Source: Candidatus Avirikenella pullistercoris (lineage in GTDB: Bacteria > Bacteroidota > Bacteroidia > Bacteroidales > Rikenellaceae). Taken from it: a DNA stretch of 43,361 nt. Positions within the stretch are counted from its first letter, which is position 1. Every line of letters starts with the position of its first letter. Location: positions 1-43,361 of the forward strand of contig DVIX01000014.1 of the NCBI GenBank assembly GCA_018710935.1. The letters are read 5' to 3'. Below are positions 1-7,865 of this stretch, in pieces. The notes beneath the pieces are model-generated. The model worked only from the letters and a program-made list of their open reading frames with translations, did not search any database and was not told the origin of the DNA. The translations under genes and the position numbers were made by a program.

Positions 1-4
1 TATA

Positions 5-12
5 TACCTTTG
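5..12 (+). promoter_or_regulatory. Possible Bacteroidota -7 promoter box
   Basis: TACCTTTG matches the Bacteroidota -7 consensus TAnnTTTG. The matching -33 element would lie outside the window, so the promoter cannot be confirmed. If active, transcription would begin near base 18 and leave a leader of about 200 bases before the MORN-variant gene. A closer promoter with both boxes was not found. Confidence 0.35.
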
Positions 13-221
13 CGGTATCAGATAACCATTATTTGATAAATTATACTGCGAATCTTTTAGATTCCCCAATATAACAAACCGCCGACCTTATCGTTAAAAA
101 TATTGAAGGAACCAATGAATGTGTATTCTAAAACAGAGGATGCTCATTCTTTTTGTGTCCCCTAAATATTCTGCAACCTCTGTTAACTAAAAACAGAATT
201 GCATTTTTCGAGAGAATTATT

Positions 222-1094
222 ATGAAACAATCGACCATAAAAAAACTCTTAGCTATCGGCTTTATTCTTATCGGGTTCGTTTACTTAGCTACACGTACCC
301 GTGAATATTCGGGGGCATACCAATGGGACGGGCATCAGGGATTTGCTTCCTATTCATATAAAAACGGGAAAAAGGGAAAAGTCATGGAAGGCAATTTCCA
401 ATTCACGAGTTTCTCTCCCAATGAAAAAATCACTGTATCGGGGACATTCCGAAACGGACAGAAAGAAGGTTTATGGATGCTGAAAAAGAACAATTATAAA
501 ATTACCGGATTTTATAATAACGACTCCCCTGTCGGCCAATGGACAATCATTTCCGAGAATCCGTTATTGTCAGGCATCCCTCATTATTCCAAAGCAACCA
601 TTACTTACGGAGACCAAATACTGACCGGACCTTTCAGTTACGAAGGGTATATTCCCACACCTGCAAAAGCAGTATCATATAAGTTATCCGTTAAAGGCAA
701 TTTCGATAAAGAGGGTTATGCTACCGGAAAATGGGAAATAAAATTCAACGACATGGACGGTAAACCTTTCTTTGAAGAACGGGAATATTATAAAGGACTG
801 CTTCTGAAACAAGGGAATATAATTCTTGCAGATTCAGCAAGTATATCTCTCTTAAACGATAAGAAACAATTAAACCAGATATTTCTTCTGCATTCCAACT
901 CTTTACTTCAAGAAGTAGAAATCAACGGAGATTTTTATACTGTTAAAGATGTAGAAAAATATTTTACCCATGATATGGCAAGTTATGCTATCGAAGCAGC
1001 TTTAGAAAAAGGAGCTTTAACCGGCAATTTTAACCACAACTTTCATCCGGCATTCCGTGAGGTGGTAAAAATCGTTCCTCTCAGTTCATTCTAA
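222..1094 (+). CDS. Membrane-anchored MORN-variant repeat protein
   Basis: This 290-residue protein is probably anchored in a membrane and exposed outside the cytoplasm. Residues 1-25 form a basic N-terminus followed by one hydrophobic segment (KKLLAIGFILIGFVYLA), which is a signal anchor or uncleaved signal peptide. The body has degenerate repeats of the type GxFxNGxKxGxW (for example GTFRNGQKEGLWM, then GFYNNDSPVGQWT and GNFDKEGYATGKWE), as in the MORN-variant (toxin-antitoxin YwqK-like) family. The biochemical role of such proteins is generally unknown. I chose the ATG at 222, not the in-frame ATG at 153, because it puts the basic, hydrophobic export segment at the N-terminus. The gene stands alone and ends before a strong hairpin terminator. 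Family assignment is from the repeat pattern only. Confidence 0.75.
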   Translation: MKQSTIKKLLAIGFILIGFVYLATRTREYSGAYQWDGHQGFASYSYKNGKKGKVMEGNFQFTSFSPNEKITVSGTFRNGQKEGLWMLKKNNYKITGFYNNDSPVGQWTIISENPLLSGIPHYSKATITYGDQILTGPFSYEGYIPTPAKAVSYKLSVKGNFDKEGYATGKWEIKFNDMDGKPFFEEREYYKGLLLKQGNIILADSASISLLNDKKQLNQIFLLHSNSLLQEVEINGDFYTVKDVEKYFTHDMASYAIEAALEKGALTGNFNHNFHPAFREVVKIVPLSSF

Positions 1095-1110
1095 ACAATT
1101 CCTAACAAAA

Positions 1111-1164
1111 AGATAAAGAGAAAGCCCGCTAAGTTATAATTATTAGCGGGCTTTCTCTTTATCT
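1111..1164. terminator. Strong bidirectional hairpin terminator
   Basis: A perfect 22-bp inverted repeat (1111-1132 with 1143-1164) encloses a 10-base loop. The core is AAAGCCCGCTAA paired with TTAGCGGGCTTT, and A/T-rich outer arms supply the U-tract in either direction. It lies 16 bases after the MORN-variant gene on the plus strand and one base beyond the 3' end of the tRNA on the minus strand. It therefore probably ends both transcripts. Confidence 0.9.
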
Positions 1165-1165
1165 G

Positions 1166-1240
1166 TGGGAGCAATAGGATTCGAACCTATGACCCTCTGC
1201 TTGTAAGGCAGATGCTCTGAACCAACTGAGCTATGCTCCC
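1166..1240 (-). tRNA. tRNA-Val (anticodon UAC)
   Basis: The minus strand folds as a complete 75-base tRNA. The acceptor stem is GGGAGCA with TGCTCCC, the D-arm is GCTC..GAGC, the anticodon stem is TCTGC with GCAGA around the loop CTTACAA (anticodon TAC, valine), the variable loop is 5 bases, and the T-arm is ATAGG-TTCGAAT-CCTAT. The discriminator base is A. No CCA is encoded: the next bases are CAGAT, so CCA must be added after transcription. It is a single tRNA gene with its own consensus promoter upstream and a hairpin terminator directly downstream. Confidence 0.97.
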
Positions 1241-1259
1241 TTATTTTTGTATTGCGATG

Positions 1260-1290
1260 CAAAAATAGGAATATTTCGCAATTCTACAAA
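1260..1290 (-). promoter_or_regulatory. Consensus Bacteroidota promoter for tRNA-Val
   Basis: Read on the minus strand, TTTG (1287-1290) is followed after exactly 19 bases by TATTTTTG (1260-1267). This fits the Bacteroidota primary sigma factor promoter (-33 TTTG, -7 TAnnTTTG). Transcription would start near 1254, about 14 bases before the mature tRNA 5' end at 1240. Confidence 0.8.
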
Positions 1291-1766
1291 AATTCCTTTG
1301 AAAATTTTAATTTTTATTTCTTGTAAAAAACTTTTTATGCATTCATCATAATCAAAACCTTTTTATCTTTGTTTGCAAAATATTTTTCTCATTTTATTCT
1401 GCACGCCCCCTTATCCCAATATACAATGATAAAAGAGAATCCTGAACAAATACCGATATTCATCCTCACCAAAATAAAATGGTGCAAAAAACAAAAGTTC
1501 CCATCTATGCACTCCGCAAAACAACCTTTGTTTAAAAAAGTCCATCCAAATCTCATAACAAAGGCTACAACCGAGAGACACAAACATTTAAAACCGGGGG
1601 TAAATTACAGTACAACAATATTTTGTATGAAACGACCAACCATAAAAAAGATTATCTTATGAACGATACAACAAATATATCGTATATACGAATGTCTTGA
1701 TGGACAAAGCAATTCAGACCTATTTTTCAATTTATAATGTCAATTTACTCTTTTATGTCAACCTGT
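1291..1766. other. Intergenic stretch without a supported gene
   Basis: About 475 AT-rich bases lie between the tRNA promoter and the PP-loop ATPase gene. A plus-strand -7-like box TATCTTTG sits at 1364-1371 but has no -33 partner at the right distance. A 97-codon open frame at 1369-1662 has no recognisable domain, and its lysine- and proline-rich translation looks like non-coding AT-rich DNA. The last twelve codons of that frame (1627-1662) resemble the start of the MORN-variant gene at 222 and may be a remnant. Confidence 0.6.
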
Positions 1767-2480
1767 ATGAAAAAAAAGAAAGCCGTTTTTAACTGGAGCG
1801 GAGGAAAAGATTCTGCTTTAGGTTTATATAAAATATTAGAACAGGGCGAATACGAAGTTATCTCCCTTTTAACCACCATCAATAAAGAAAGTAAAAGATC
1901 TTCCATGCACGGCATCCCGCTGGAGCTACTACAATTACAAGCCGACAATATCGGCATTCCGTTATATCCCGTAGATTTAGTTCCCAAAGGGGATATCGGA
2001 GAATATGAGAACGCCATGCAGCAGGCCGTTTCACACTTTAAAGCACAAGGAGTCAATCATTTCATTTTCGGAGATATTTTCCTACACGATGTAAAAAGCT
2101 ACCGGGAAAAACAATTATCCCCTTACGGAATAAAGGTTATAGAACCCCTATGGGGAAAATCATCGGGAGAAATTATGGAAGAATTTTTGCAATCAGGCTT
2201 ACAGACAATTATTGTGACTACAACAGCCGACAAATTGGGGGAACAATATATCGGCAGAATTATCAACCGGGAACTCATTAAAAGTTTCCCCCCAGAAATC
2301 GATATATGTGGAGAAAACGGAGAATACCATACGTTCTGTTATGACGGAAAAATATTCACGAAACCGGTTCCGTTTTCATTAGGTGAAAAAATGCAACAAT
2401 CTTATCCTATTCGTTTGGATGACGGGACAGAAAAAGTTTTTACTTATTGGTTCGCCAACCTGCAAACAGCAAAAAAATAG
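1767..2480 (+). CDS. Dph6-like PP-loop ATP pyrophosphatase
   Basis: The product is a 237-residue member of the diphthine-ammonia ligase (Dph6, MJ0570-like) family of N-type ATP pyrophosphatases. The ATP-binding PP-loop SGGKDS is at residues 11-16, preceded by the typical VFNW, and the family motif ENGEYHTF lies near the C-terminus. In archaea and eukaryotes Dph6 amidates diphthine on elongation factor 2. Bacteria lack diphthamide, so the bacterial substrate is unknown and the eukaryotic name should not be taken literally. I chose the ATG at 1767 because it puts the PP-loop at the usual distance from the N-terminus; an upstream in-frame ATG at 1737 would add ten poorly conserved residues. The gene is convergent with the cobalamin adenosyltransferase, with only four bases between the stop codons. 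Confidence 0.85.
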   Translation: MKKKKAVFNWSGGKDSALGLYKILEQGEYEVISLLTTINKESKRSSMHGIPLELLQLQADNIGIPLYPVDLVPKGDIGEYENAMQQAVSHFKAQGVNHFIFGDIFLHDVKSYREKQLSPYGIKVIEPLWGKSSGEIMEEFLQSGLQTIIVTTTADKLGEQYIGRIINRELIKSFPPEIDICGENGEYHTFCYDGKIFTKPVPFSLGEKMQQSYPIRLDDGTEKVFTYWFANLQTAKK

Positions 2481-2484
2481 TTTT

Positions 2485-2997
2485 TTATCGTTCTATCCCG
2501 TCCCGGGCTTCCACACCCTGACGGTAATAATGTTTTACCTCTCCCATTTCCGTAACGAGATCCGCATAATCGATTAACTGTTGCGGAGCATAACGCCCGG
2601 TAAGTATGACCTCGACCCTCTCCTTTCGCTCATTCAATACAGAAATAAGCGATTCAACCGAGAATAAACGATAATAAAGGGCAATGCAGACCTCGTCGAG
2701 AATGACCATATCGTACTCGCCTCCCGACAAAATTTTCCGACAACGTTCCAAACCAGCCCTTGCCATTTCCACATCTATCGGTTCCGGTTCATCGATAATA
2801 AAACATCCTCTGCCATATTGCTCGATTGTCAAAGTATCCAAAAAATTTTCCAATTTCGTCTCATTGTATTTCATACTTTTCACAAACTGGCCGACATAAA
2901 CACGTTTCCCTGCCATTAAAGCACGGATAGCGAGCCCGAAAGCCGCCGTCGTTTTCCCTTTGCCATTCCCTGTATATAATTGCACGTACCCTCTCAT
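2485..2997 (-). CDS. Cob(I)alamin adenosyltransferase, CobA/BtuR type
   Basis: This 170-residue cytoplasmic enzyme transfers the adenosyl group of ATP to reduced corrinoid, giving adenosylcobalamin. The start YVQLYTGNGKGKTT is diagnostic of the CobA/CobO/BtuR family, with the P-loop GNGKGKTT at residues 10-17. DMVILDEVCIALYY is the conserved Walker B-like strand, and the tail has the family pattern TGRYAPQQLIDYADLVTEM. The ATG at 2997 gives the canonical N-terminus; an in-frame ATG at 3015 would add six residues. No cobalamin riboswitch was recognised in the short upstream spacer, and no other B12 gene is adjacent. It faces the Dph6-like gene tail to tail. Confidence 0.93.
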   Translation of the reverse strand: MRGYVQLYTGNGKGKTTAAFGLAIRALMAGKRVYVGQFVKSMKYNETKLENFLDTLTIEQYGRGCFIIDEPEPIDVEMARAGLERCRKILSGGEYDMVILDEVCIALYYRLFSVESLISVLNERKERVEVILTGRYAPQQLIDYADLVTEMGEVKHYYRQGVEARDGIER

Positions 2998-3014
2998 AAT
3001 TTCTATTATAAACA

Positions 3015-3057
3015 AAAACCGGCAGGCACCGGAATATTTTCCGAACCGACCGGTTTT
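3015..3057 (-). terminator. Hairpin terminator after the transketolase genes
   Basis: On the minus strand, AAAACCGG pairs with CCGGTTTT around an inner, imperfect hairpin (CGGAA..TTCCG). The right arm runs into TTTTTGTTTATAA, a usable U-tract. It lies 20 bases after the stop codon of the transketolase C-terminal gene. Confidence 0.7.
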
Positions 3058-3076
3058 ATATTCAAAATCTCAATTC

Positions 3077-4033
3077 TTATCTTTTTCGCGCCATTACTTT
3101 TTCGGCAGCTTCAACTACATCTACCGTATCGAGATGGAAATGTGCCAACAGTTCATCAGGTTTTCCACTCTCTCCGAAAATATCATCAACTGCAACCATT
3201 TCCAACGGAGCAGGGAGTTCCAATGCCAAAAGCTGAGCGACAGAGTCTCCCAAACCGCCATTACGAAGATGTTCTTCCGCTGTTACCACACACCCCGTCT
3301 TTTTTACCGAAGCAATAATCGCTTCTTTATCCAAAGGTTTTATCGTATGAATATTAATCAGCTCCACAGAATACCCTTTCTCTTCCAGAATTTCCGCAGC
3401 TTCAACGGCTTTCCAAACCAAATGTCCGGTAGCAATAACCGTAACATCCTTCCCCTCTATCATTTTCACAGCTTTCCCTATTTCAAACACCTGATCCTCC
3501 GGAGTAAAAACCGGAACTGCCGGGCGGCCGAAACGTAAATAAACCGGCCCCTTATATTTTGCCGCAGCTATCGTAGCCGCTTTAGTTTGGTTAAAATCGC
3601 AAGGATTAATTACCACCATATTCGGCAGCATTTTCATCAACCCGATATCTTCCATTATCTGGTGAGTCGCTCCATCCTCTCCGAGGGTTATTCCCGCGTG
3701 GGATGCAGCAATCTTAACATTCGCTTCCGAATAAGCTACGGATTGCCGTATCTGATCATATACACGGGCTGTCGCAAACTCCGCAAAGGTCCCCGCAAAA
3801 GGGATTTTCCCCTCGACAGCAAGCCCTGCAGCCATCGAAATCATATTCGCTTCTGCAATACCCGCTTCATAAAACCTATGAGGAAACTCTTTTTTAAATG
3901 CATCCATTTTCAAAGAGCCCGTAAGGTCTGCACACAATCCTACTATATTGTCATTTTCCCGTGCAACTTCCAGCAATCCTTTACCGAAACCTGAACGTGT
4001 ATCGATTTTTCCTGTAGGGATAAACCTTTTCAT
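3077..4033 (-). CDS. Transketolase, C-terminal subunit
   Basis: At 318 residues this carries the pyrimidine-binding and C-terminal domains of transketolase. In the split form of the enzyme it pairs with the N-terminal subunit to move two-carbon ketol units in the non-oxidative pentose phosphate pathway. The start RFIPTGKIDTRSGFGKGLLE and the stretch SHAGITLGEDGATHQ (the transketolase and DXS substrate and cofactor region) are clear. FAGTFAEFATARVYDQIRQS contains the strand where the family places the glutamate that activates the ThDP pyrimidine ring. The ATG at 4033 is preferred over 4045. It follows the N-terminal gene by about 59 bases on the same strand, so the two are co-transcribed. DXS was considered, but the halves match split transketolases better. 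Confidence 0.9.
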   Translation of the reverse strand: MKRFIPTGKIDTRSGFGKGLLEVARENDNIVGLCADLTGSLKMDAFKKEFPHRFYEAGIAEANMISMAAGLAVEGKIPFAGTFAEFATARVYDQIRQSVAYSEANVKIAASHAGITLGEDGATHQIMEDIGLMKMLPNMVVINPCDFNQTKAATIAAAKYKGPVYLRFGRPAVPVFTPEDQVFEIGKAVKMIEGKDVTVIATGHLVWKAVEAAEILEEKGYSVELINIHTIKPLDKEAIIASVKKTGCVVTAEEHLRNGGLGDSVAQLLALELPAPLEMVAVDDIFGESGKPDELLAHFHLDTVDVVEAAEKVMARKR

Positions 4034-4092
4034 GTGTATTATCATTTATATCCACGGCAACCCGGGAAATTTATTACTTTTTAAAACTTTTT

Positions 4093-4935
4093 TTAATAGT
4101 CACCCACGGTTTCTGGTAACTGTGCCAATGCCCGTTCTGTCTGTTCCTTATTAGGTGCTTTACCGTGCCATTCATTCGTCCCGCACATGAAATCGACACC
4201 CCGCCCCATATCCGTTTTCATCAATATTATTACCGGCTTACCATTACCGGTAAGGCTCTTTGCCTTATCAAGCGTAGCAATAATTTCAGGAATATTATGT
4301 CCGTCCATCTGCAAAACTTCCCATCCGAACGCTTTCCATTTTGCGGGATAATCGCCCAATGACATTACCTCTTCGCAGGAACCGTCGATCTGTTGGTTAT
4401 TCCAGTCCACAATAGCTATTAAGTTATCGACCTTCTTTCCGGCAGCGAACATAGCTGCTTCCCAAACCTGTCCTTCTTCGGTTTCTCCGTCTCCCATCAT
4501 CACATATACCAGATTTTCATCTCCGTCCAATTTTTTCCCAAGAGCATGCCCTATCGCACAAGAGAGTCCCTGTCCCAAAGAACCGGAAGCTACTCTGACG
4601 CCCGGCAATCCTTTAGCCGGCGTAGGATGCCCCTGCAAACGAGAATCCAACATCCTGAATGTTGCCAATTCCGGTACGGGAAAATACCCGCTACGCGCCA
4701 ACACACTATACCATACAGGAGAAACGTGCCCGTTGGAAAGATAAAAAACATCCTGCCCTTCACCTTTCATCGTAAAAGTAGCAGGATTATGCTTTAATGT
4801 GTGAAAATACAACACCACCATCAGGTCAGCAGCTCCTAAAGAGCCACCCGGATGCCCGGAAGCAGCCGCAGATACCATACGGATAATATCCCGTCTGACC
4901 TGCGTTGCCAATAATGATAAATCTTTCGTATCCAT
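4093..4935 (-). CDS. Transketolase, N-terminal subunit
   Basis: This 280-residue protein is the pyrophosphate-binding domain of transketolase as a separate polypeptide. GHPGGSLGAADLMVVLYF begins near residue 28, and the thiamine diphosphate and Mg motif runs from GDG (148-150) to NN (179-180) with the usual spacing. SNGHVSPVWYSVLARSGYF and LQGHPTPAKGLPGV are typical of the family. A full transketolase is about 660 residues in one chain; here the two halves total about 598 residues in adjacent genes, an arrangement common in archaea and some anaerobic bacteria. No frameshift explains the split, because each half has its own start and stop and a real spacer. A consensus promoter lies directly upstream. 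Confidence 0.92.
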   Translation of the reverse strand: MDTKDLSLLATQVRRDIIRMVSAAASGHPGGSLGAADLMVVLYFHTLKHNPATFTMKGEGQDVFYLSNGHVSPVWYSVLARSGYFPVPELATFRMLDSRLQGHPTPAKGLPGVRVASGSLGQGLSCAIGHALGKKLDGDENLVYVMMGDGETEEGQVWEAAMFAAGKKVDNLIAIVDWNNQQIDGSCEEVMSLGDYPAKWKAFGWEVLQMDGHNIPEIIATLDKAKSLTGNGKPVIILMKTDMGRGVDFMCGTNEWHGKAPNKEQTERALAQLPETVGDY

Positions 4936-4953
4936 CGTTATGCTTTTGTCCTA

Positions 4954-4985
4954 CAAAGATAAGTTTCTTTTGTAAGAAATACAAA
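4954..4985 (-). promoter_or_regulatory. Promoter of the split transketolase operon
   Basis: On the minus strand TTTG (4982-4985) and TATCTTTG (4954-4961) are separated by 20 bases, a full match to the Bacteroidota -33/-7 consensus. The start point would be near 4947, leaving a leader of about a dozen bases before the ATG at 4935. Confidence 0.75.
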
Positions 4986-5041
4986 GTATGTTCAACTATT
5001 CCTGCTTATTATCCCTACAAAACTTTCTTTCCGGCATTTTA

Positions 5042-6139
5042 TCAGATATTTCCCGTGAGTTTCTGTACCACTCTCAGCTTATTGAAAAATTCTTTTGCAA
5101 ACACACGCAAAACGGTATAAGCAGGAATAGCCAACAACATCCCTACTACTCCGGCAATACTGCCGGCAACCAAAATTACCAGAAATATCTCCAAAGGATG
5201 CGCCTTGACGCTGGAAGAATATACATAGGGCTGCAAAATAATATTGTCGATTACCTGAAATACGGTAAATATAATTGCCATTTCTATAATTACGGTATTC
5301 ATCGGTAAGAGCGTATCCGGAGACGTAATACCGATTAGTATTCCGACTATTCCTCCTAACAGAGGCCCGATATAAGGAATCACATTCAATACAGCCGATA
5401 TTAACGCAATAATGACCGCATCGGAAACCGGAATCCCCACAATAAAATAAACACAACAAGCGATTACAATCAGTTTAATGGTCGACTCCACCAATAAACC
5501 GATAAAATAACGGGACAATAATTGTATAGACGATTTCAAAGCCCTTCTGACATTTTCTTCGTATTTGGACGGGAAAAGAATCGCCACCCCGTCATTAAAT
5601 AAATCGTTCTCTTTCAGAAAAAAGAAAGTAATGAATGAAATGGAAAAAGCTGCAATGAAAAAATTAGCAATGCTATCGAGAATAGAATTCAATCCTGTTA
5701 AAGCAGGAGAAAGCATACCCGCCAACTTATCATGGAGATTCACCGTCAAAGACTTATTATCGGGAGTCAGGTCAATGGAAAATTTATCGTGTAGAAATGT
5801 TTCAAAATTACGAATCGGCTCGTTAAACATACTGGTAAAATCGGCAAAATCATATTCCGCCAACGCATTGATTTTATCGACCACCAGCGGGACAAACAGC
5901 GAAATCGCCAAAATAGCGATGCCCCATAAGGTACATAACGTAATAGTCGCAGCCAACCATTTAGGGAATACCCACTCTCTGATATGAATCCTGCATAATA
6001 CATCGACTAAAGGCTTCCCCATCAGCGAGAGAACCGCCGAAACCAGAATATACTTCACAATATCTCCGAAATACCATATAAGAAATATGATAACAGCCGT
6101 TATTGCTGCGGTAATGATATATCGTTGAAGTTTGTTCAT
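5042..6139 (-). CDS. AI-2E/PerM family membrane transporter
   Basis: This 365-residue polytopic inner-membrane protein belongs to the AI-2E (PerM/YdiK) family. About eight hydrophobic segments are visible: two near the N-terminus, one around YFLVSAVLSLMGKPLVD, one following a soluble stretch (roughly residues 100-150), and a C-terminal bundle containing AVLNVIPYIGPLLGGIVG. That P-Y-I-G-P motif is the family signature. The transported substrate is not known for most members; autoinducer export was proposed for the founding protein, and some relatives act in ion exchange. The ATG at 6139 is preferred over 6169 because it gives the usual short N-terminus. It lies 39 bases after psd and is probably the last gene of the rsfS-ftsH-cdsA-psd transcription unit. 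Confidence 0.85.
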   Translation of the reverse strand: MNKLQRYIITAAITAVIIFLIWYFGDIVKYILVSAVLSLMGKPLVDVLCRIHIREWVFPKWLAATITLCTLWGIAILAISLFVPLVVDKINALAEYDFADFTSMFNEPIRNFETFLHDKFSIDLTPDNKSLTVNLHDKLAGMLSPALTGLNSILDSIANFFIAAFSISFITFFFLKENDLFNDGVAILFPSKYEENVRRALKSSIQLLSRYFIGLLVESTIKLIVIACCVYFIVGIPVSDAVIIALISAVLNVIPYIGPLLGGIVGILIGITSPDTLLPMNTVIIEMAIIFTVFQVIDNIILQPYVYSSSVKAHPLEIFLVILVAGSIAGVVGMLLAIPAYTVLRVFAKEFFNKLRVVQKLTGNI

Positions 6140-6178
6140 ATCAACAAGATTTGAAAAGGAAGCCGGCAAAACCGTCCT

Positions 6179-6865
6179 TTATTCCTTTTCTTTCAATGTA
6201 GCGATAACCGTTTGCGTTCCCACCACCTTATCGCCTAACTTAACATTAATAGCTGCATCCAACGGGAGGAATACATCGACTCTCGAACCGAATTTAATAA
6301 ACCCGCAACGGGAATTCTGCCGTGCCTCTTTTCCTACCACTGCATAAGAAACAATCCTCTTTGCCAACAAACCCGCAATCTGGCGGAATAAAATGACCGC
6401 CCGTTCAGACTCTACGACCGTAGTCGTACGCTCATTGTCGGTAGAAGACTTAGGATGCCATGCTACATGAAAATTACCGTTATGATGTTTAAAATATTTC
6501 ACATGCCCTCCTACCGGGAACCAATTGGCATGAACATTCCAAAGCGACATAAAAATAGATACCTGAATCCGTTCGTCTCCGAAATACTCGTCCTCATTCG
6601 TTTTTTCCACCACGACCACAGTACCGTCGGCCGGAGCATAAACCTTTGCATCATCCTGCAACAACTCCCGATACGGGATACGGAAAAAACGAATGATACA
6701 AATCCACAATATCAAACAAAAAACACCGACGGCAATCGTACCTGCCAAAGGCAAACAGAGATAAGCCGCTAAAACAACAACAGCAAGGACAAGCAATGAA
6801 ATCTGTATGATTCTATACCCTTCCTTATCTATCTTTGTCATTTTTTTAGTCATCACTATTCCCAT
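6179..6865 (-). CDS. psd: Phosphatidylserine decarboxylase proenzyme
   Basis: This 228-residue inner-membrane-associated enzyme turns phosphatidylserine into phosphatidylethanolamine. It is the short, archaeal-type class of Psd found widely in Bacteroidota. Residues 20-60 hold two hydrophobic segments. YAPADG (77-82) and the histidine pair region around VHANW and VAWHP belong to the catalytic core. The self-cleavage site is the GS pair in KFGSRVDVF (193-194), where the serine becomes the pyruvoyl group and the chain splits into large beta and small alpha subunits. Three candidate starts (6865, 6853, 6841) cannot be separated. It lies downstream of cdsA, so consecutive steps of phospholipid synthesis sit side by side. 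Confidence 0.93.
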   Translation of the reverse strand: MGIVMTKKMTKIDKEGYRIIQISLLVLAVVVLAAYLCLPLAGTIAVGVFCLILWICIIRFFRIPYRELLQDDAKVYAPADGTVVVVEKTNEDEYFGDERIQVSIFMSLWNVHANWFPVGGHVKYFKHHNGNFHVAWHPKSSTDNERTTTVVESERAVILFRQIAGLLAKRIVSYAVVGKEARQNSRCGFIKFGSRVDVFLPLDAAINVKLGDKVVGTQTVIATLKEKE

Positions 6866-6983
6866 TTTAAGTACACGGTGATATTATTATGCTACCCAAC
6901 AGGTATTCGTGATTTTAAATTTACAAGCCTCCGTCCTCTCACATTGTTCCGAACGACAACCACCATTTATTAAAATCCAACTG

Positions 6984-6991
6984 CAAATATA
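6984..6991 (-). promoter_or_regulatory. Possible -7 box upstream of psd
   Basis: On the minus strand TATATTTG matches TAnnTTTG about 120 bases upstream of psd, in the 166-base spacer after cdsA. No TTG lies at the expected -33 distance, so this is at best a weak secondary promoter inside the operon. Confidence 0.3.
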
Positions 6992-7031
6992 ATCGAAATT
7001 TTATTCTAAGAAAGAAATCAGCATTTATATA

Positions 7032-7826
7032 TCAAAAGAGAACAGCGTAAAATACCCAAAAACAAGGAGCTGCAAAAAGCAATGCATCAAAACGGTCTAA
7101 GAAACCGCCATGTCCCGGTATAATTCGCCCTGAATCCTTAATACCTATCGACCGTTTGAACATCGACTCGAACAAATCGCCAAAGACGCCGGCAATAACC
7201 GTCACAAGCCCTAATATCCCCCACAACCAGGGATTTTCTTCCATAAAATAATTTCCGGCCAGAAATGCCAATACGACGGAAAAAATCAACCCGCCCCAAA
7301 ATCCTTCCCACGATTTTTTAGGAGAAAGACGCTCGAACAATCGGTGTTTTCCACATGTCACACCTACCAAATAAGCCCCTACATCATTGGTCCAAACCAA
7401 AAGGAAAAGTATTACAATCAGGCTTTTGTCCATTGAAGACAATAACATGACCGGAAGTATGGCATATACAAAACTGAACAGTTCATACGCTACCGGGCGC
7501 ATCGGCCGCTCTTGTTTCCGGTACAATTCCATTGAAAAACGAATCACCGGAACTAAAACAGCCGCATAAACCAACCATTCGGTACTCTGAAAACCGCTAT
7601 TACAAGAATAAAGCGTATAAATAACTACTGAAACGAGCAGAGAAAACCATATCAACACTTTTACCCCTTCTTCCCGTACATGTCGCAAAAATTCCCACTG
7701 GCAACTCAACCCGATCAATCCCAACACCACATAACGACTGATATCGGACAACCATACAGAGCCCAATAATATTGCCGCTAATACAATGCCGCTAACACTC
7801 CTTATAGCCAAATTTTTCAACTGCAT
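7032..7826 (-). CDS. cdsA: Phosphatidate cytidylyltransferase
   Basis: The 264-residue integral membrane enzyme makes CDP-diacylglycerol from phosphatidic acid and CTP, the branch point to phosphatidylserine and acidic phospholipids. The CdsA signature is complete near the C-terminus: SMFKRSIGIKDSGRIIPGHG followed by GFLDRFDALLFAAP, with the catalytic KD and DRFD acidic residues. About seven to eight hydrophobic segments precede it. KSWEGFWGGL is the conserved loop before the last helices. It starts 39 bases after the ftsH stop codon and precedes psd. Confidence 0.95.
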   Translation of the reverse strand: MQLKNLAIRSVSGIVLAAILLGSVWLSDISRYVVLGLIGLSCQWEFLRHVREEGVKVLIWFSLLVSVVIYTLYSCNSGFQSTEWLVYAAVLVPVIRFSMELYRKQERPMRPVAYELFSFVYAILPVMLLSSMDKSLIVILFLLVWTNDVGAYLVGVTCGKHRLFERLSPKKSWEGFWGGLIFSVVLAFLAGNYFMEENPWLWGILGLVTVIAGVFGDLFESMFKRSIGIKDSGRIIPGHGGFLDRFDALLFAAPCFWVFYAVLF

Positions 7827-7865
7827 GTTTGTCCGGACAAAACCTGCTTTTATTATATTTTTTGC

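Noticed and set aside
1369-1662. A 97-codon plus-strand frame in the spacer after the tRNA
   Set aside because: It has no recognisable domain, no promoter with both boxes and a composition expected of AT-rich non-coding DNA.
2998-3076. A cobalamin riboswitch upstream of the adenosyltransferase
   Set aside because: The spacer is about 80 bases, mostly taken up by the transketolase terminator, and lacks B12-box-like sequence.
3077-4935. Split transketolase as a frameshifted single gene
   Set aside because: Each half has its own start and stop codon, a 59-base spacer lies between them, and each half is complete for its domains.
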